Source: Gordionus sp. m RMFG-2023
Lineage: Eukaryota; Nematomorpha; Gordioida; Chordodea; Parachordodidae
DNA length: 64,000 nucleotides
Direction: 5' to 3'
Assembly (NCBI RefSeq): GCF_954871325.1
Contig: NC_088775.1
Span: 12,935,561-12,999,560, forward strand
Positions 13,681-26,400 of this stretch are shown here, piece after piece (the stretch's first letter is position 1; each line of letters starts with the position of its first letter). The translations under genes and the position numbers were made by a program. Below the pieces are notes generated by a model. It was not told the origin of the DNA, searched no databases, and saw only the letters and a list, made by a program, of their open reading frames with translations.

Positions 13681-15280
13681 TAAAATATAGAATAATTGTC
13701 TCCTTATAATGTGTCATTTATAATACACGCTATGTATCAAGGATAGGCATAGCTTAATGCAAATTACCTCTAAAAAAATGTTGCATTTTTATCTACAATT
13801 TAATTTAGATATTTTTTTTAGTTGCTGCAGATTTTTCGTAGCTATATCTTAGCTATAAGCCATGTTATAGATGGCTAACAGTAAATAAAATACTAAATAT
13901 TTGGTTCAACATTTAACTTAAAAGGAACTATATTTTTTATACAATATTTAATAAGCTTAAAAACAAATCAATAATTATCAGTTATATTATTTATGTTATA
14001 TTGAATTCAATTCATTAAATATCAAGATTAAGTTTATTTCATTATTAAAATACAAAATATTTTTATTTTACGCAATTGATAATCATAGCTTGCTAAATTT
14101 TAAGTTTTAGTTGATGAACATAATGTTTAAAACTAATTGTAAAATATCCTAAAAAATTAACAAATTATATCAGATTTTTTCTAATCCTCAAAGTATTTAA
14201 CTAATTTTTTGATTAAGATTTTAGTCAAAATAGTATTACACAAGCCTCTAAATTTTGTTACTAGATGTCAAGCCATTTTTCTTTTTTCATCTATGAATAA
14301 AATCTTCAGGCTTGCATTTTTGGTTAAAATATTGGGTTGGCCATTTATAAATTGAGTTGTTTAACAATACTACCTCAGTGGATTTGACTAATGATATTAT
14401 TTTGACACTCATCAAATTTTGAACATTTTCTTAAAAATGAGAGTTGGAATTTTAGTCTATTTGAATTTTATCTCAATATAAAATTGTTATTTTGAAAATA
14501 TAACACAACTCTATGCCATCAAGTGCCCTATTAGAAAGACTCGTTTGGTTAAAAATGTCTCTATAGATAAACAGAGTGCTCTAATAATAAAAATTTTTAA
14601 TAAATTTTTAGCTCAGAATCCTAAACTAAGCCTAAAGCAGACCTTACATAATTATATGAAAAATATACATTGGGAAAGATTGTGTCTAGATATAGATCCG
14701 TTTCAGACAACATATTTGTAACCATTTTTAAATACGTATCAGTATCTAAATACATTTGAAAAGTTTCTTACAACTCTTAAAAATACCATTGAATATAATT
14801 TTTATTTCTTTGTTAATCCAAAATATTTAAGTTTTGCCAGTTAAATCAATTCATTGTAGAACCAATAATAAATTGCTTTTTAACTGGTAATGTATTTCAC
14901 ATTGAAAAAATTCTTTCACATGTGGAAAATTGTTTAACCATTTCATTCATGCTAAGCTAAAATATAACCCACCACTTTTTTCAAATTTTGCATAATAGTA
15001 CAAAATTTAACCCACCTTTAACATGTATTTATTTTATTTTTACTTATGCTTAACACATTATTTTTTTAAAAAAATTTTCCTTAAAATTCATCATATTGAG
15101 ATTTTTATTCACATTTTGTATGTTTTTCCAGATTTTTCACAAACGGATATTTTAAATTATTCAATTTGTTATTGTAACATTTTGTATACGTAACATTTTG
15201 TATATGTACTTCAACATTGATTTATATATAGTTCATTATTTTTATATATAATGCATCCTGTTTTTAATAATTAAATTATT
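13681..15280. other. AT-rich spacer with one degraded MITE
   Basis: No gene seen. Around 14,290-14,372 a segment with AATCTTCAGGCTTGCAT and TGTTTAACAATACTA matches the repeat family also seen near 45,490. The rest is A/T-rich without recognisable coding. Confidence 0.5.
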
Positions 15281-15282
15281 TA

Positions 15283-16010
15283 TAATGCGTTTCAATGAAT
15301 CCCACTATGCAGAATGCTGTCAACTGATGAAAGGATATTAGCTCAGATTATATTGATGAATCCTCTGCCTCAGAAGATAATATGCCCCTTTTAAATTTAT
15401 TATATACTCCCACATATTGGAAAAATGATCCACGATTACTACAACGCCTATTGACTTACTTATGGGCCAAAAAATATCGGAGATGCTGAAACTTCATAAA
15501 AAAAATTCAATTTTTTGTAACTTATTTTCTTCCAGAATTTTTGACATTTCAAACTAATTTATATACAGCCCAAAGTATGAAACGTTTATATAATATCCTT
15601 AGTACTTATAGTTATTATTATTTTATAGATTTAAATCTGTCTATATTTATGAAATTGGAATAATTTTTTTAACCAGCTTACCTAATAAAGCATAATGCCA
15701 GATTTCCACGATTATTATATAGCCACATTATGCCTGTAAATAGGTTTGAATGGCTGCTTATACATATCCATACAAACGATATTAGTCTGATTCCTCAAAG
15801 CGAATCTTTTGATTTCGTAACCTTTATTAACTTCGACCCAGAGCCCAGCCATCCAAACCATCTAATAAAAAAAAGTGCCTTTGGAGATTAGGAGATGTAC
15901 TGCCTCACATTTACCTATAAGATCAGAGCAAAAAAATACATTCTTCAACAGTTTTCGATGAACATAGTTCAAATTTGTGGTGTTATGTCTCTCTTAAAGT
16001 CGTAAGTTAT
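15283..16010 (+). pseudogene. piggyBac-like transposase relic
   Basis: Plus-strand coding fragments in more than one frame resemble the N-terminal half of piggyBac-type transposases (DDE_Tnp_1_7). They include an acidic segment (DESSASEDNMPL) and a block IMPVNRFEWLLIHIHTND that fits the family pattern M-x-x-x-R-F-x-x-[IL]-x-x-x-[IL]-H-[FI]-x-[DN]-[DN]. A further fragment (LFDFVTF-like) follows. In-frame stops and frame changes break it, no catalytic aspartates could be placed, and no inverted termini or TTAA duplication was found. It is a decayed DNA transposon; another superfamily is possible. Confidence 0.4.
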
Positions 16011-16283
16011 AAACCATATCATTAATAATAAATCATAATTATGTTTATTTGCACAATTGGATACAGGTGTCCCACTTTAATTTTATAATAACTTAAGAAA
16101 TATTTTTTTATTTTTAAAAATAAAATTATGAGATTTTTGCTATATATTTTCAATAAAATACTTTATCTGCAAAATCGAAAAAATTTCTGTGCATGAAAGG
16201 GTTAAGCTATTAATATATTATTTAGTTCTTCTTTAAAATATATTAATATTTTGGGGTTAGACATTGACCAATAAACTACAAAT

Positions 16284-16860
16284 CCTTGCTAATCATGCAC
16301 GATTTAAAAAAAATAATAGAGAATCATGTTTATCTCTTCAAAATGCGTCAGAAAATGTTTGTTAGCTTGTAAAAAAAATCATAAATTATTAAAATATCCA
16401 AGAAAATACCATTTTTTGATGAAGATAAGAATCATAAGAATGCTCACTAATTATGCATAAATTTAAAAAAAATATAGAATCATGTTTAGCTCTTCGAAAA
16501 AACAATTCCTGTTTTGTCTAAAATAATACCACTTAAAATCCTGACACTAATTTTATGATTCAGAAAATATTAAATATTAATGGGAGTTTTAAAAAAATAT
16601 TTGAATATCGAAAAAACTAAATTTTTTTTTACTATTATTGGAATCATTGAATCCCACTAATGTTAAAAAGCCCTATTTGGGTGATTTTTATATTTGGAAC
16701 TCTATTTGCGAAATCTCAAGGCTTACATAATATCCTTCCTAAAATCTTAATCAGGTCGTTATTAAAAATCGACCCTAATCGGGATTTTTAAAAAAATTAA
16801 ATCCTACCTTCGCTAATTATACACTAATATTTAAAAAAAATAGTATCTCTAACATAGTGG
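16284..16860. repeat. Loosely tandem ~160-bp repeats
   Basis: Three related segments begin near 16,285, 16,444 and 16,803 with CTAAT(C/T)ATGCA-like starts, an A-rich stretch and, in the first two, GAATCATGTTTA(T/G)CTCTTC. A patch at 16,690-16,780 (TTTGCGAAATCTCAAGGCT) resembles the middle of the fold-back repeat at 39,797-39,993. Probably decayed MITEs. Confidence 0.4.
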
Positions 16861-17515
16861 AAAGCCACCTCATTCAGCCCCATATTTAAAAATTTTTTCT
16901 TTAAGAATTGTTTTTTATAAGGCTTTTCGGTTCCTAAAAATGTTTAGACTCTTGCTAATTATCGCACAGTTTTACAAGGTTTTTTAAAAAACTACTTAGC
17001 TAATTTTATACCTTTAGTAATTTTAATCATGATACTTTTCATATCATTGTTCATAATGCATAATTATATATTTTTTAAATAAAATATTTTGTAATTGTGC
17101 ATCGCAATTTCTATTTAATCATTATTATATTTAAAAATTAAATATTTGAGGAAATTAAAAGATAAAACACATATATAGATATGCATTAAATAAAAGTGGA
17201 ATTTCTAAATATATACCTTAAATAGGTGGGGTATTTAATTTAACATTTATTTAGTTACAAAATCCTATAGTAGATTTGATATTAGTGACAAAGCGTCCAT
17301 AAAAGTAGGGTAAACATTGCACACCTTGAATTTTGCTATAAAAATTCTTAAAAATTATTTTTTTTTCTTTATTTAAGATGTGAATAATTTTATTTAAAAA
17401 AACGGTTCACTTTTATATAACGATAAAATAAATTAAAATTATTTTTACTATGTTACATTTACCAATATTATTTCTACTAAAAAGATATATATTATTTTTA
17501 CTAAGTTAAAAAAAA

Positions 17516-19617
17516 AATATTGGCAGGGTTGGGCAAATTTTCAGAAAATTGTATTCGAATACAGATACTTTATAAAATTTTGTATTTAAGATACAAGATA
17601 CTAGATACTTTAGAAAAATTTCAATAAGATACAAGATACTCGTATTTTTTTTAAAAAAAAGCATCTAAGATACAAGATACTTTTTTAACTTTAAATAGTC
17701 AAAATCAAAATGTATAAAGCTTTATTTCTTATCTATAATATAAATTTATAAAAAAATATTTAAAATAAATTGTTGAAAATAACAAATTTATTATAAAAGA
17801 TAATGCGATATTCCATTTAATAATTATATAATTAGTAAATAATAATAAATCAGCATCATAAATCAGCATTGTTTTTTAATATTATTAATTTTTCAAATGA
17901 TTTATCGTTCAATCTTTGACGATTTGATCTATTAACCATATTAGCAAAACTAAATAATCTTTCAACGGGGGCTGAGGAGGGTAATATTGTGTTATATTTA
18001 ATAAATATTTCTTTTATATATTTATAACTATTTAACATATTATACTCCGCATGTCATCTTTCATAAAATTTAGTACCTCTATTTCAATATCATTTATTGA
18101 ATTATTAGAATTGGATGTGGTACTTTTAAGGCAAAAGTAATCATCATCTTCATCAATTGAAGATTTTGTTGAAGTATTAATTTCAATATTATTTTTAAAA
18201 ACAATTAAAACTTCATGTAATAACAAATCCTGAAGGTATTTTTTTTCTTTTTCACCATCAATCCAACGATTTTTAAAATAGGGAGGAGAAATAGTTGCCA
18301 AAAATGCACTTTTAACATTGTTATCAAAATCATATATATTTTTAAATCTTTAATTTAAATAATTTTCTATGGCAACAGCTAATGGTTTGCAAAATTGTAG
18401 ATTGGTTTGAATTAAATTTGTAATTTTATTTTAACGACATTTAAAATTGGAGCTGATTCTCCATAATAGCAGTTGATTTCACTCTGTATTTTGTCAATCG
18501 CTATGGCCAATGGGGCCATTATATTGCAATATTCTTCTAAATATTGAATTTCAATATCTCTTAATTTAGGAAATTCTAATTTTTGACATAATTTAGGAAG
18601 TTCGCTTTTAAATTTTAATAAACTATGAAGACTATCATACAAACTATTCCATCTAGTGCAACAAGGTGTAACTAATTGTTTTCCTAAAACTGCTTTGATA
18701 AGTTCTGCAGTTTTAGGCCTATTATTTGCATTCCATAGCTTAGCACATTTAGCTATTGCAGGATGATGAATTTTAGAAATGTTAGGAGAATCCTTAATAG
18801 CTCTCTCGACATCTGTTGTGGCAATTTTATCCTATGGCACAAACAACGAATGTGTTGAGGCAATGTTATTGAGGCTTCTTTAGACCCTTAAATAAACAAA
18901 TAAATAATTTTATTTGAATAAAATTTTTTACAAAATTTACAATATCATAATAAATTTTAAAGAAGTATTAAATAATACTTTAAATGATTTCGAATTCTAT
19001 ACATTCATCATCATTGATGTCAATGTCATTCTCTACAGCTTCCATAGAATATCCAAACTCCTTGAAAGCTTTCTTAAAGTTAGAGCCGTTATCTGTAACA
19101 CTTTTTCGTCAATACCAAAGTCACGTTGAATTTCTTTATTATGATCATCTTGAAGTACTTCAAAAAATTTGCCATTAAGTATGCTTAGTTTAAATTTATT
19201 GTTATAATTTTCGGTTGAAGAATCATCTGAAGACGAAGATAAACATATTATTCTATTTTCTTCTTCCATAATTTTAAAATAGACAGATATAAAAAGATTC
19301 AAATATGGTAGTTTTAATTGTTAGCAAATCGCTATATGACGACCAACGTCATATATTAAAAATTATCTTAAAATATCTAAATTTTGGTTAAATTTTTCAT
19401 TTAAATCTTAAAATAATATCATTTTAAATTTTAATACTATTTAAATTAACCAATATAAATTTTTTTTAAAGTATCTGTATCTTTTTGAATACAAAGTTGG
19501 TTAAGATACAAATACTTTTAAATAATATGTATCTTAGATACTGGATACAAGATACTTTCCAAAATTTAAAAATCTTAGATACAAATATCCGCCATACTGC
19601 CCAACCCTGAATATTGG
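17516..19617 (-). mobile_element. hAT DNA transposon A, internally deleted, with perfect 8-bp target duplication
   Basis: The element spans 17,524-19,609 (2,086 bp). It begins CAGGGTTGGGCA and ends TGCCCAACCCTG, a perfect 12-bp terminal inverted repeat of hAT type. AATATTGG flanks it on both sides (17,516-17,523 and 19,610-19,617), the 8-bp duplication expected for hAT. Both subterminal zones are packed with AGATAC/GTATCT words (about 17,560-17,690 and 19,465-19,590), likely transposase binding sites. The minus strand carries transposase fragments. The intact target duplication implies a fairly recent insertion or an internally deleted copy mobilised by a relative. Confidence 0.9.
17856..19267 (-). 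pseudogene. Transposase remnant of hAT element A
   Basis: On the minus strand, an N-terminal fragment starts MEEENRIICLSSSSDDSSTE (from 19,267). Middle fragments include LPQHIRCLCHRI, the hAT core CxxH-like region (near 18,850), and WNSLYDSLHSLLKF, the R-W-N-S block (near 18,640). A C-terminal fragment carries LPSSAPVERLFSFA, the hATC dimerisation motif (near 17,970). The fragments lie in different frames, and the BED finger plus part of the catalytic core between the N-terminal and middle pieces are missing, so it cannot encode a working transposase. Confidence 0.8.
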
Positions 19618-20269
19618 GACAAATTTAATGTTGCTTATTTTTTTAAATAAATGAAGGAAAAAAAATCATTCTCATATATGATAAATTTTGGTCGAATTTT
19701 TTTATTACGTTAAAAAGTATAAGCATTGAAAAAAATATATAAATTTGTTTATTTTTTAAAAATAAATAAATATAAAATCATGCTAATGTATCGTGTATTT
19801 ATATGTTTAATAAATAAGGGTTGGAGAAGCAATGCTTATTTTTTTAATAAATAACACAAGAAACATTTATATAGTATATTTTTATCTATTCATTTTTTAA
19901 ATAAAAAATTCAATCTTTTAAAATAATTAATTAATTTTACATGTCTAATAATTGCATGTATTCATTACCCCATTTTATTTTTTAATTTATTTTATATTCT
20001 ATATTATTTGAATTCATTATTCAATTTGACTTAAAATATATTTTAGGTCATTTGTTAAACTAAGCTACTTTATCTTAAACCTTTTCAAAATAAATAAGTT
20101 TATTGATATATTTATTTCCAAAAAAATTTAAGAATTTTTTTTAATCATTATTATTTTTCTAGGAACCATTTATCATTTTAAGAATTCATATTATCGTAAT
20201 TATATGCTATTTTTATTGTCGATTTTTTATTTATGAGAATTATAATTTAATATAATATACTAGATTACT

Positions 20270-22030
20270 ATATGTGGCAGTTCCTCTACATATTCGAGGA
20301 AATCGTAACTATATAAATATGAAACAGATTCCCAATAATATTTTTCAGAGACAAATTTTAGATATGATTTAGCTTCTGGAACATAGTCAATTAGATGAAA
20401 AAGTTCTGGAATGTTATGTTTATTTCATTCTAAAAACATGTAAGAAATGATTAATTTGAAAATGTGAAAAATAATTAAAATTTTTAATTTAAAAATCACT
20501 AAAATATTTATAAAATAAAGATATTGTAAAAAATAAACACATAAATATTATGATATTATCTTTTCCGGAGTATAGCGGCAACATGCAATCTTATATTGCT
20601 AAGCTGAGAGTTTTTTTAAAGATAGTAAGCTCAGTAGTAGATGTGAGGCTATGCTATTATCTATTAATTTACCTGATAATATCTTTAACTTAGTTAGAGC
20701 CATATCGACAGATGAGGAGTTTGAATCTCCAGATGCTTTGCTGAAAAGGCTCAAATTGATTCATAAAAGTAATTATATAAATCTTATAAATAAAAATATT
20801 GATAAACATATGATTAATACATATAAATTAAAAGAAATTTTTGTTAACATAATATCATTTGAAATAATCTTAGTATCTAAAGATAAAAATATAAATATGC
20901 CCATAAGATAACTTGGTGAAATTTTTAAAAAGTATTATGACTGTAAAAATAATGATATAAATTTTAGTATTGAAAAAATTAGTGAAAATGAAGTAGATGA
21001 AATTCCCATACACAAAATTTTTAAAAAAATAGAAACCAAATCATTGCTTGACACTTACAAATATAAAAAAATCAAGAGAATAGACAATACAAATAAACAT
21101 TTACCTTATATAATTAATGATAAAGTGGATGAAAAAATTTTTAATAACAATGAAATCTAAATTATGTTTAAAGGACAAAACATATGTAAGTAATAACAAC
21201 TACTTTAAAATATTATTTTTATGAAGATAAAAGAAAACAGTAATTTTGAGTTATTATTTGCTTTAAAAAATAAAGGCACAAAGTTTAAATCTCTAAAGAG
21301 GGAGATGGATGTACAGACTTACATATCATCTTTTATTAAAAAATACATATAATATTTAAAAAAAAATAATACATTATGAAACTATTTATAAAACGCGAAA
21401 TTGAGAAACGTAAAACGCTATTATTTAAAACGCAATGTAAATAATATAAAAATAAAACGCAAACAATTATTTATTATTTCAATTATTCAATATTTGAAAA
21501 ATTTATTCTGCTTCAATTATTCTTAATCAAATTCGATATTCGTTAAATTAATTCTATTTCGATTACTCGACGATTATTATTTTATTACGACGTTATTCAA
21601 TAATACCTAGATTCTAAAATCATTCAAAATCTTCGCATATATATTTAATAACAAACAATGATAATAATTAACAGAAGGATGACAAAGTCAAATCATATGA
21701 ACAACTAAACCATTTTTCAAAGATTTGGAAAGAAAGTTTACGAACAAAAACCGACTATACTAGATATGACAATACCCAGATGATGCCATATACTGAGAGC
21801 AACAGACACATCAATTAGGACAACCATGGCAGATTCGACCATATTATGACAACCAAAGATTTAACAACCAAAATAACTATCATTTTCCAAGACGAAACTA
21901 TGACAGATTTCATGATCAAAATAGATGAGAAACTCCATATATTCCTTTCAATAATCAGAACCCAAAAGATTTACATACAAAGAGAACCTAGACGGGGTTC
22001 CTTTAGAGGGTGGAATGTTAAACATGGATC
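20270..22030 (+). mobile_element. Gag-like fossil of a retroviral-type (LTR) retroelement
   Basis: Plus-strand coding-like pieces resemble a retroelement gag region. A capsid-like stretch lies at about 20,550-20,910, a lysine/asparagine-rich stretch follows to about 21,160, and an Arg/Asn/Gln-rich, nucleocapsid-like stretch lies at about 21,800-22,020. It is broken in several places, and no pol region or terminal repeats were identified next to it. The family is uncertain (gypsy-like is a guess from the gag style) and the age is probably old. Confidence 0.35.
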
Positions 22031-22120
22031 TATATATATAATTATTTTATTTATACTGGTTGTTGTATAGCACAAATTGTTATATGTCGCATTCATTTTA
22101 TTAACACAACTGTTAACTTT

Positions 22121-23459
22121 GGGGGGGGGGGATGCCTTTGATAAGACACTTCATCGTATTTTTCGTCCAACTCGTCCAATTTGTTCAAAATGGAGATTAA
22201 GAAGTTTAAGTGATTAAAATAATATTAATTCATTTAGAATGGTAAAAATTTAATTTTTAATGTATAAGTTAACTTAATGATATAATTTTCTTTATATTAA
22301 ATTGATATTAACCTCACTCAATAGTTTTATATAAATTATTTAATAGATTTTTTTTTATATATAAATTGATTTTATATACTATATAAAGAACAATACTATA
22401 TTGTATTTTTAGTTAAATATTTTTTAAATAAATTTAATAAATAAAAAAACCTTCTTGTCTAACTCTTAGCCAACTTTAACAAATATTATAGAATATATTG
22501 AGAATATATTATTTTAGTATATTTTTTTATGATTATGAAAAGTGGATAAAGAAATGTATAAAAATTCAAAAAAATCTTTGAATTTAATTATGTAAAAATG
22601 TGATTATTATTATATTTATTATGTAAAATTGAAAATATAAATTAGTGATATTCAGATATATCAGCGAGGGATCAAATACCTATCAGTGGTGCAATTCTAT
22701 TAAAATATTTTAATTTACTCAGGGATTTGAATCACTGGGAGATGATACGATCTTATTATTATTTTATAATTTGCTTTCTAATTAGCTATAATTAGTAATG
22801 GAAAAATTTACATAAAAAAAGTTAGTTATCAAATTTTAATATAGTTAAGGTAAACTAGTGGCCAAAAACTTTAAAACAAATAAATTTTATGGTTAAAATA
22901 GCTTTTATAGAACTATTCATAATACTAGATATAGGATGATGAGTTAGTGAAAATCAACACTTCATGAAATTTATAATATTTTTAAGTATTTAAAATAGCC
23001 TTTTGCCTAATTATTCTATACTTTAGATTTTTATATGCTTAATGATTGGGGTTATAGAGTTTTCTCACGAATATTTCCATTTTAAAAAATTGTTAAATAA
23101 TAAAAGCCCAATAATATTCTTTTTCTATCTATATAATTTATAAATAAAATTCTTATGGTTTACATTAGTACATCTTTGAGTTAAATATAATGGCAGTGCA
23201 TTAGACCCAAAGGTTTTCATTAATTTATAAGTAAATTCAAAATTTCAGGAAAAAAACTTTTGTTAAAATTTCAATTTAACTGTTTTTTAAAAATTTTAGA
23301 ACCTAACATGTGTTTCCGTCTCTTTAATATACATTGTTGTTTAGGAAATTGCTAAACTAATGCTCTGTTTGAGCGTTTTATCTTAATAAATGCATTAGGG
23401 AAAATCTACTGTTTGCGTATAATACTTATACACTATTATTCACTCATTCATAAATAAAT
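22121..23459. other. Poly-G tract and AT-rich 5' flank of PPAN
   Basis: Opens with 11 consecutive G (22,121-22,131), then AT-rich sequence with no recognisable gene up to the PPAN start. A promoter cannot be singled out from sequence this AT-rich. Confidence 0.4.
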
Positions 23460-26400
23460 ATGGGGAAAAAGAGGAAAAAGGTATAATAATATAGAAAGAA
23501 AGTTAAACATAAGAAACATAGGGTAAATGCGCTAAGAATGCTCAAAATTCTGAAGGAGGTACATATATAGAAGAAGAGAATGTAATTCACGCCCCACATG
23601 TTCTTATAATTAATCGAGGCCATCTGCCCAGTAGGCTAATGGAATTAATTAAAAATACTCGTAGTATATTTGAGCCATATACATCTTCGAAATTAAAAGT
23701 GATTATCCATGTATCTATGAATTTATACCATTATGTTAGGTTAGATCATCAAATACATTTAAAGATTTTGTAAGCATAGCTGGCACATTTCATATTCATC
23801 ATATAATTAGCTTTTCTATGACAGAAACTGCCTACAATATGAGAATTTGTCGGGTTCCCCATGGTCCAACATTATTTTTTAAATTGATAGGTGCAACCTT
23901 AGCTAGAGAAGTGGATCAATTAATCAGAAAGCCAATAAAGTATTTTATTAAAATATTTATCTAGACTTAATTATAGAAATAAAGCTTTATTTTCTGATCA
24001 TCCACTTTTAATTATGAGTGGGTTTAATAAGTTGGATATGCATCATAAAATATTATCAAATACATTTCAAAATATGATTCCATCAATTGACATTATAAAA
24101 GTTTTATAATATTTTAAATAATTCTAGATCTAATAATTAGGTTAATTTGAATAAAATCAAAAGATGCCTTTTAATTAGGTATGATACAAAAAATGATGTA
24201 ATTGACATAAGGCACTATGCTATTAAAGTTAATCCATGTGGTATAAATAAAGGGTTGACTAAAATTGTGAAAGGTAAAAAAGTGCCCAACATGTCAGATT
24301 TCAATGATATCCATGATTATGTTACAAGGTTTCGAAAAACATAATAATTTATTTTAAACTTATTCCAGAGATCAAGTGTCTGAAAGTGAGATTGAAATTG
24401 ATGGGCCTGAAAATCAAATAGTATTGCCTCAAAATATATCTGGTAAAGGGAATATCAAATCTCACCAAAGTGCCATACGGTAAATAAAATATTGTAAAAT
24501 ACCAATATTCTATTTAAAATAAGTTTTATATTGATTTATGACATTGTTAAACTTGTAGTTCTTTCCTTTTTTAAAAGTTTACACAACAATAAATTTTTAA
24601 ATCTGACTATCTTATACTTCAAGATTTTATAAATGTGGCAATTAGAAAAAGGCTAACATTAAGTAGTATTGTGGGCTAGACTTTTTATCAAAAGTTTTAT
24701 CAAAATGTAGACCTTTTAACCCTTATTGATTCAAAATTATATATATATAGTGACCTTAGTTGCATCATACATTTGTTATATTGCAAAATTAATTGTCAAA
24801 TTGTTTTTCAATTAAATTCAAATTTTCATCTTTAAACCTTGGTTTTACAAAAAAAGAGCAATTCTTATTTCTTCTAACTTCATTATTGAAGATAATTCTC
24901 TGACTATTACTTGTGCATCATTCCCTTCTCTCTTCTTTGGATTATAGATCCAACCCTATCACTTTTTAAGGCAGGACTTGTTCTAATTACGGTGCTTTAA
25001 GCAGAACTGATCCATGTCCATCCCCATTCTAATTTTCCCATTCCAATATATTTTTAGTAACCAGAGTTTTTAAAAGCTACTTTTTAAATGGATCTAGATA
25101 CAGATACAATTTTTATTATACTCCTATGTAGTGTTGTTAATCGACTAAGTCTAGTCGACCCGAAAACTGGAGTCAAGTTTTGGGTCGAAAAAATCAACCC
25201 AAAACTAACCCGAGTTGTGAACTCAAGTCTTTCAACTTGAGTCGACTAGAGGACGAATAGTTTTATAAACTTAGTTGACTAGAGGACAAATAGTTTTATA
25301 AACTTAGTCGACTAGAGGACGAATAGTTTTATAAACTTAGTCGACTAGAGGACGAATAGTTTTATAAACTTAGTCGACTAGAGGACGAATAGTTTTATGA
25401 AAGTCTACTAGAGGCTAGAGGACGAATAGTTTTATGAACTTGAGGCGTCGACTAGAGGACGATAAGTTCTATGAACTTGAGTCATCGACAAGAGGACGAA
25501 TAGTTTTATGAACTTGAGGTGTCGACTAGTGTACGAATAGTTCTATGAACTTGAGTATACTAAAGGACGAAGATTTTAAATTAGTTATTATTTATAAAAC
25601 ATTTTTTTATTTTTAACTTTAGATTTCCAACTTGAGTCGTTATACGAAATATAATATACTTGATAGTAGGGCTGGGAACCAATAGTAAAAACCCAATATT
25701 AACAAAATATTGTATTGGTATTGGGTCTAAAATATTGGTATTGGTTTAAACAATATTTTCTATTTCTTGTATTGGTATTGCTATTGGTATTGGTTTATAT
25801 TGGTATTGGTTTAAATTCAAATTATTAATTTAAAGAATAGAAATAGTGATTATAAAACCCTTAATTTCTAATTTTAAATAAACATGGGAAAAAAATAATG
25901 ATACCATAAAATCAGGGCTAAGAACCAACTCTCAAAATTTTACTGAATTCAGATTCTTTTTTTAAACTAGGAATTTATTAGGTGATGTGAATATAAAATT
26001 TTTTAATTTAATCATGTATTTTTTGTATCAACAATAATAAACGTATTGATTTTGAACCATTTTATTTATCACAAAGAAGATAGCAAAATAAGTAAACTAA
26101 AAATGTAACATAACTGTCTATTTATACAAAATATAATGCAAAAGAATGATATAATTTTAATATAAGAAGAGGAAATAATTTTATGTATTTAAGAAGAATC
26201 TTGCATGCGCATCCAACTTTTTAGGCACAGGCAAGCTTGTATAGTATGCTCATCTAATGAACAACGTTGGTCTGTTATAACATACCGTCCTTCTGAAAAA
26301 GCCCTTTCAGAGCTAGATGAGGTGGCCGGAATTGCTAGATAATCTCTGGCAATTTTCGATAATACTGGATATCTATTTTTATTTAATTTCCACCAATCTA

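Noticed and set aside
20651-20911. 86-codon frame as an independent host gene
   Set aside because: Neighbouring fragments make it part of a gag-like fossil rather than a separate gene.
23481-23536. Two ultra-short (14-18 nt) introns in the first PPAN exon
   Set aside because: A single 41-nt GT...AG intron (23,481-23,521) explains the frame and fits the sizes of the other introns.
25242-25570. Regular ~33-bp repeats suggesting a CRISPR array
   Set aside because: Units abut without unique spacers, the host is a eukaryote, and the units are satellite-like inside a transposon palindrome.
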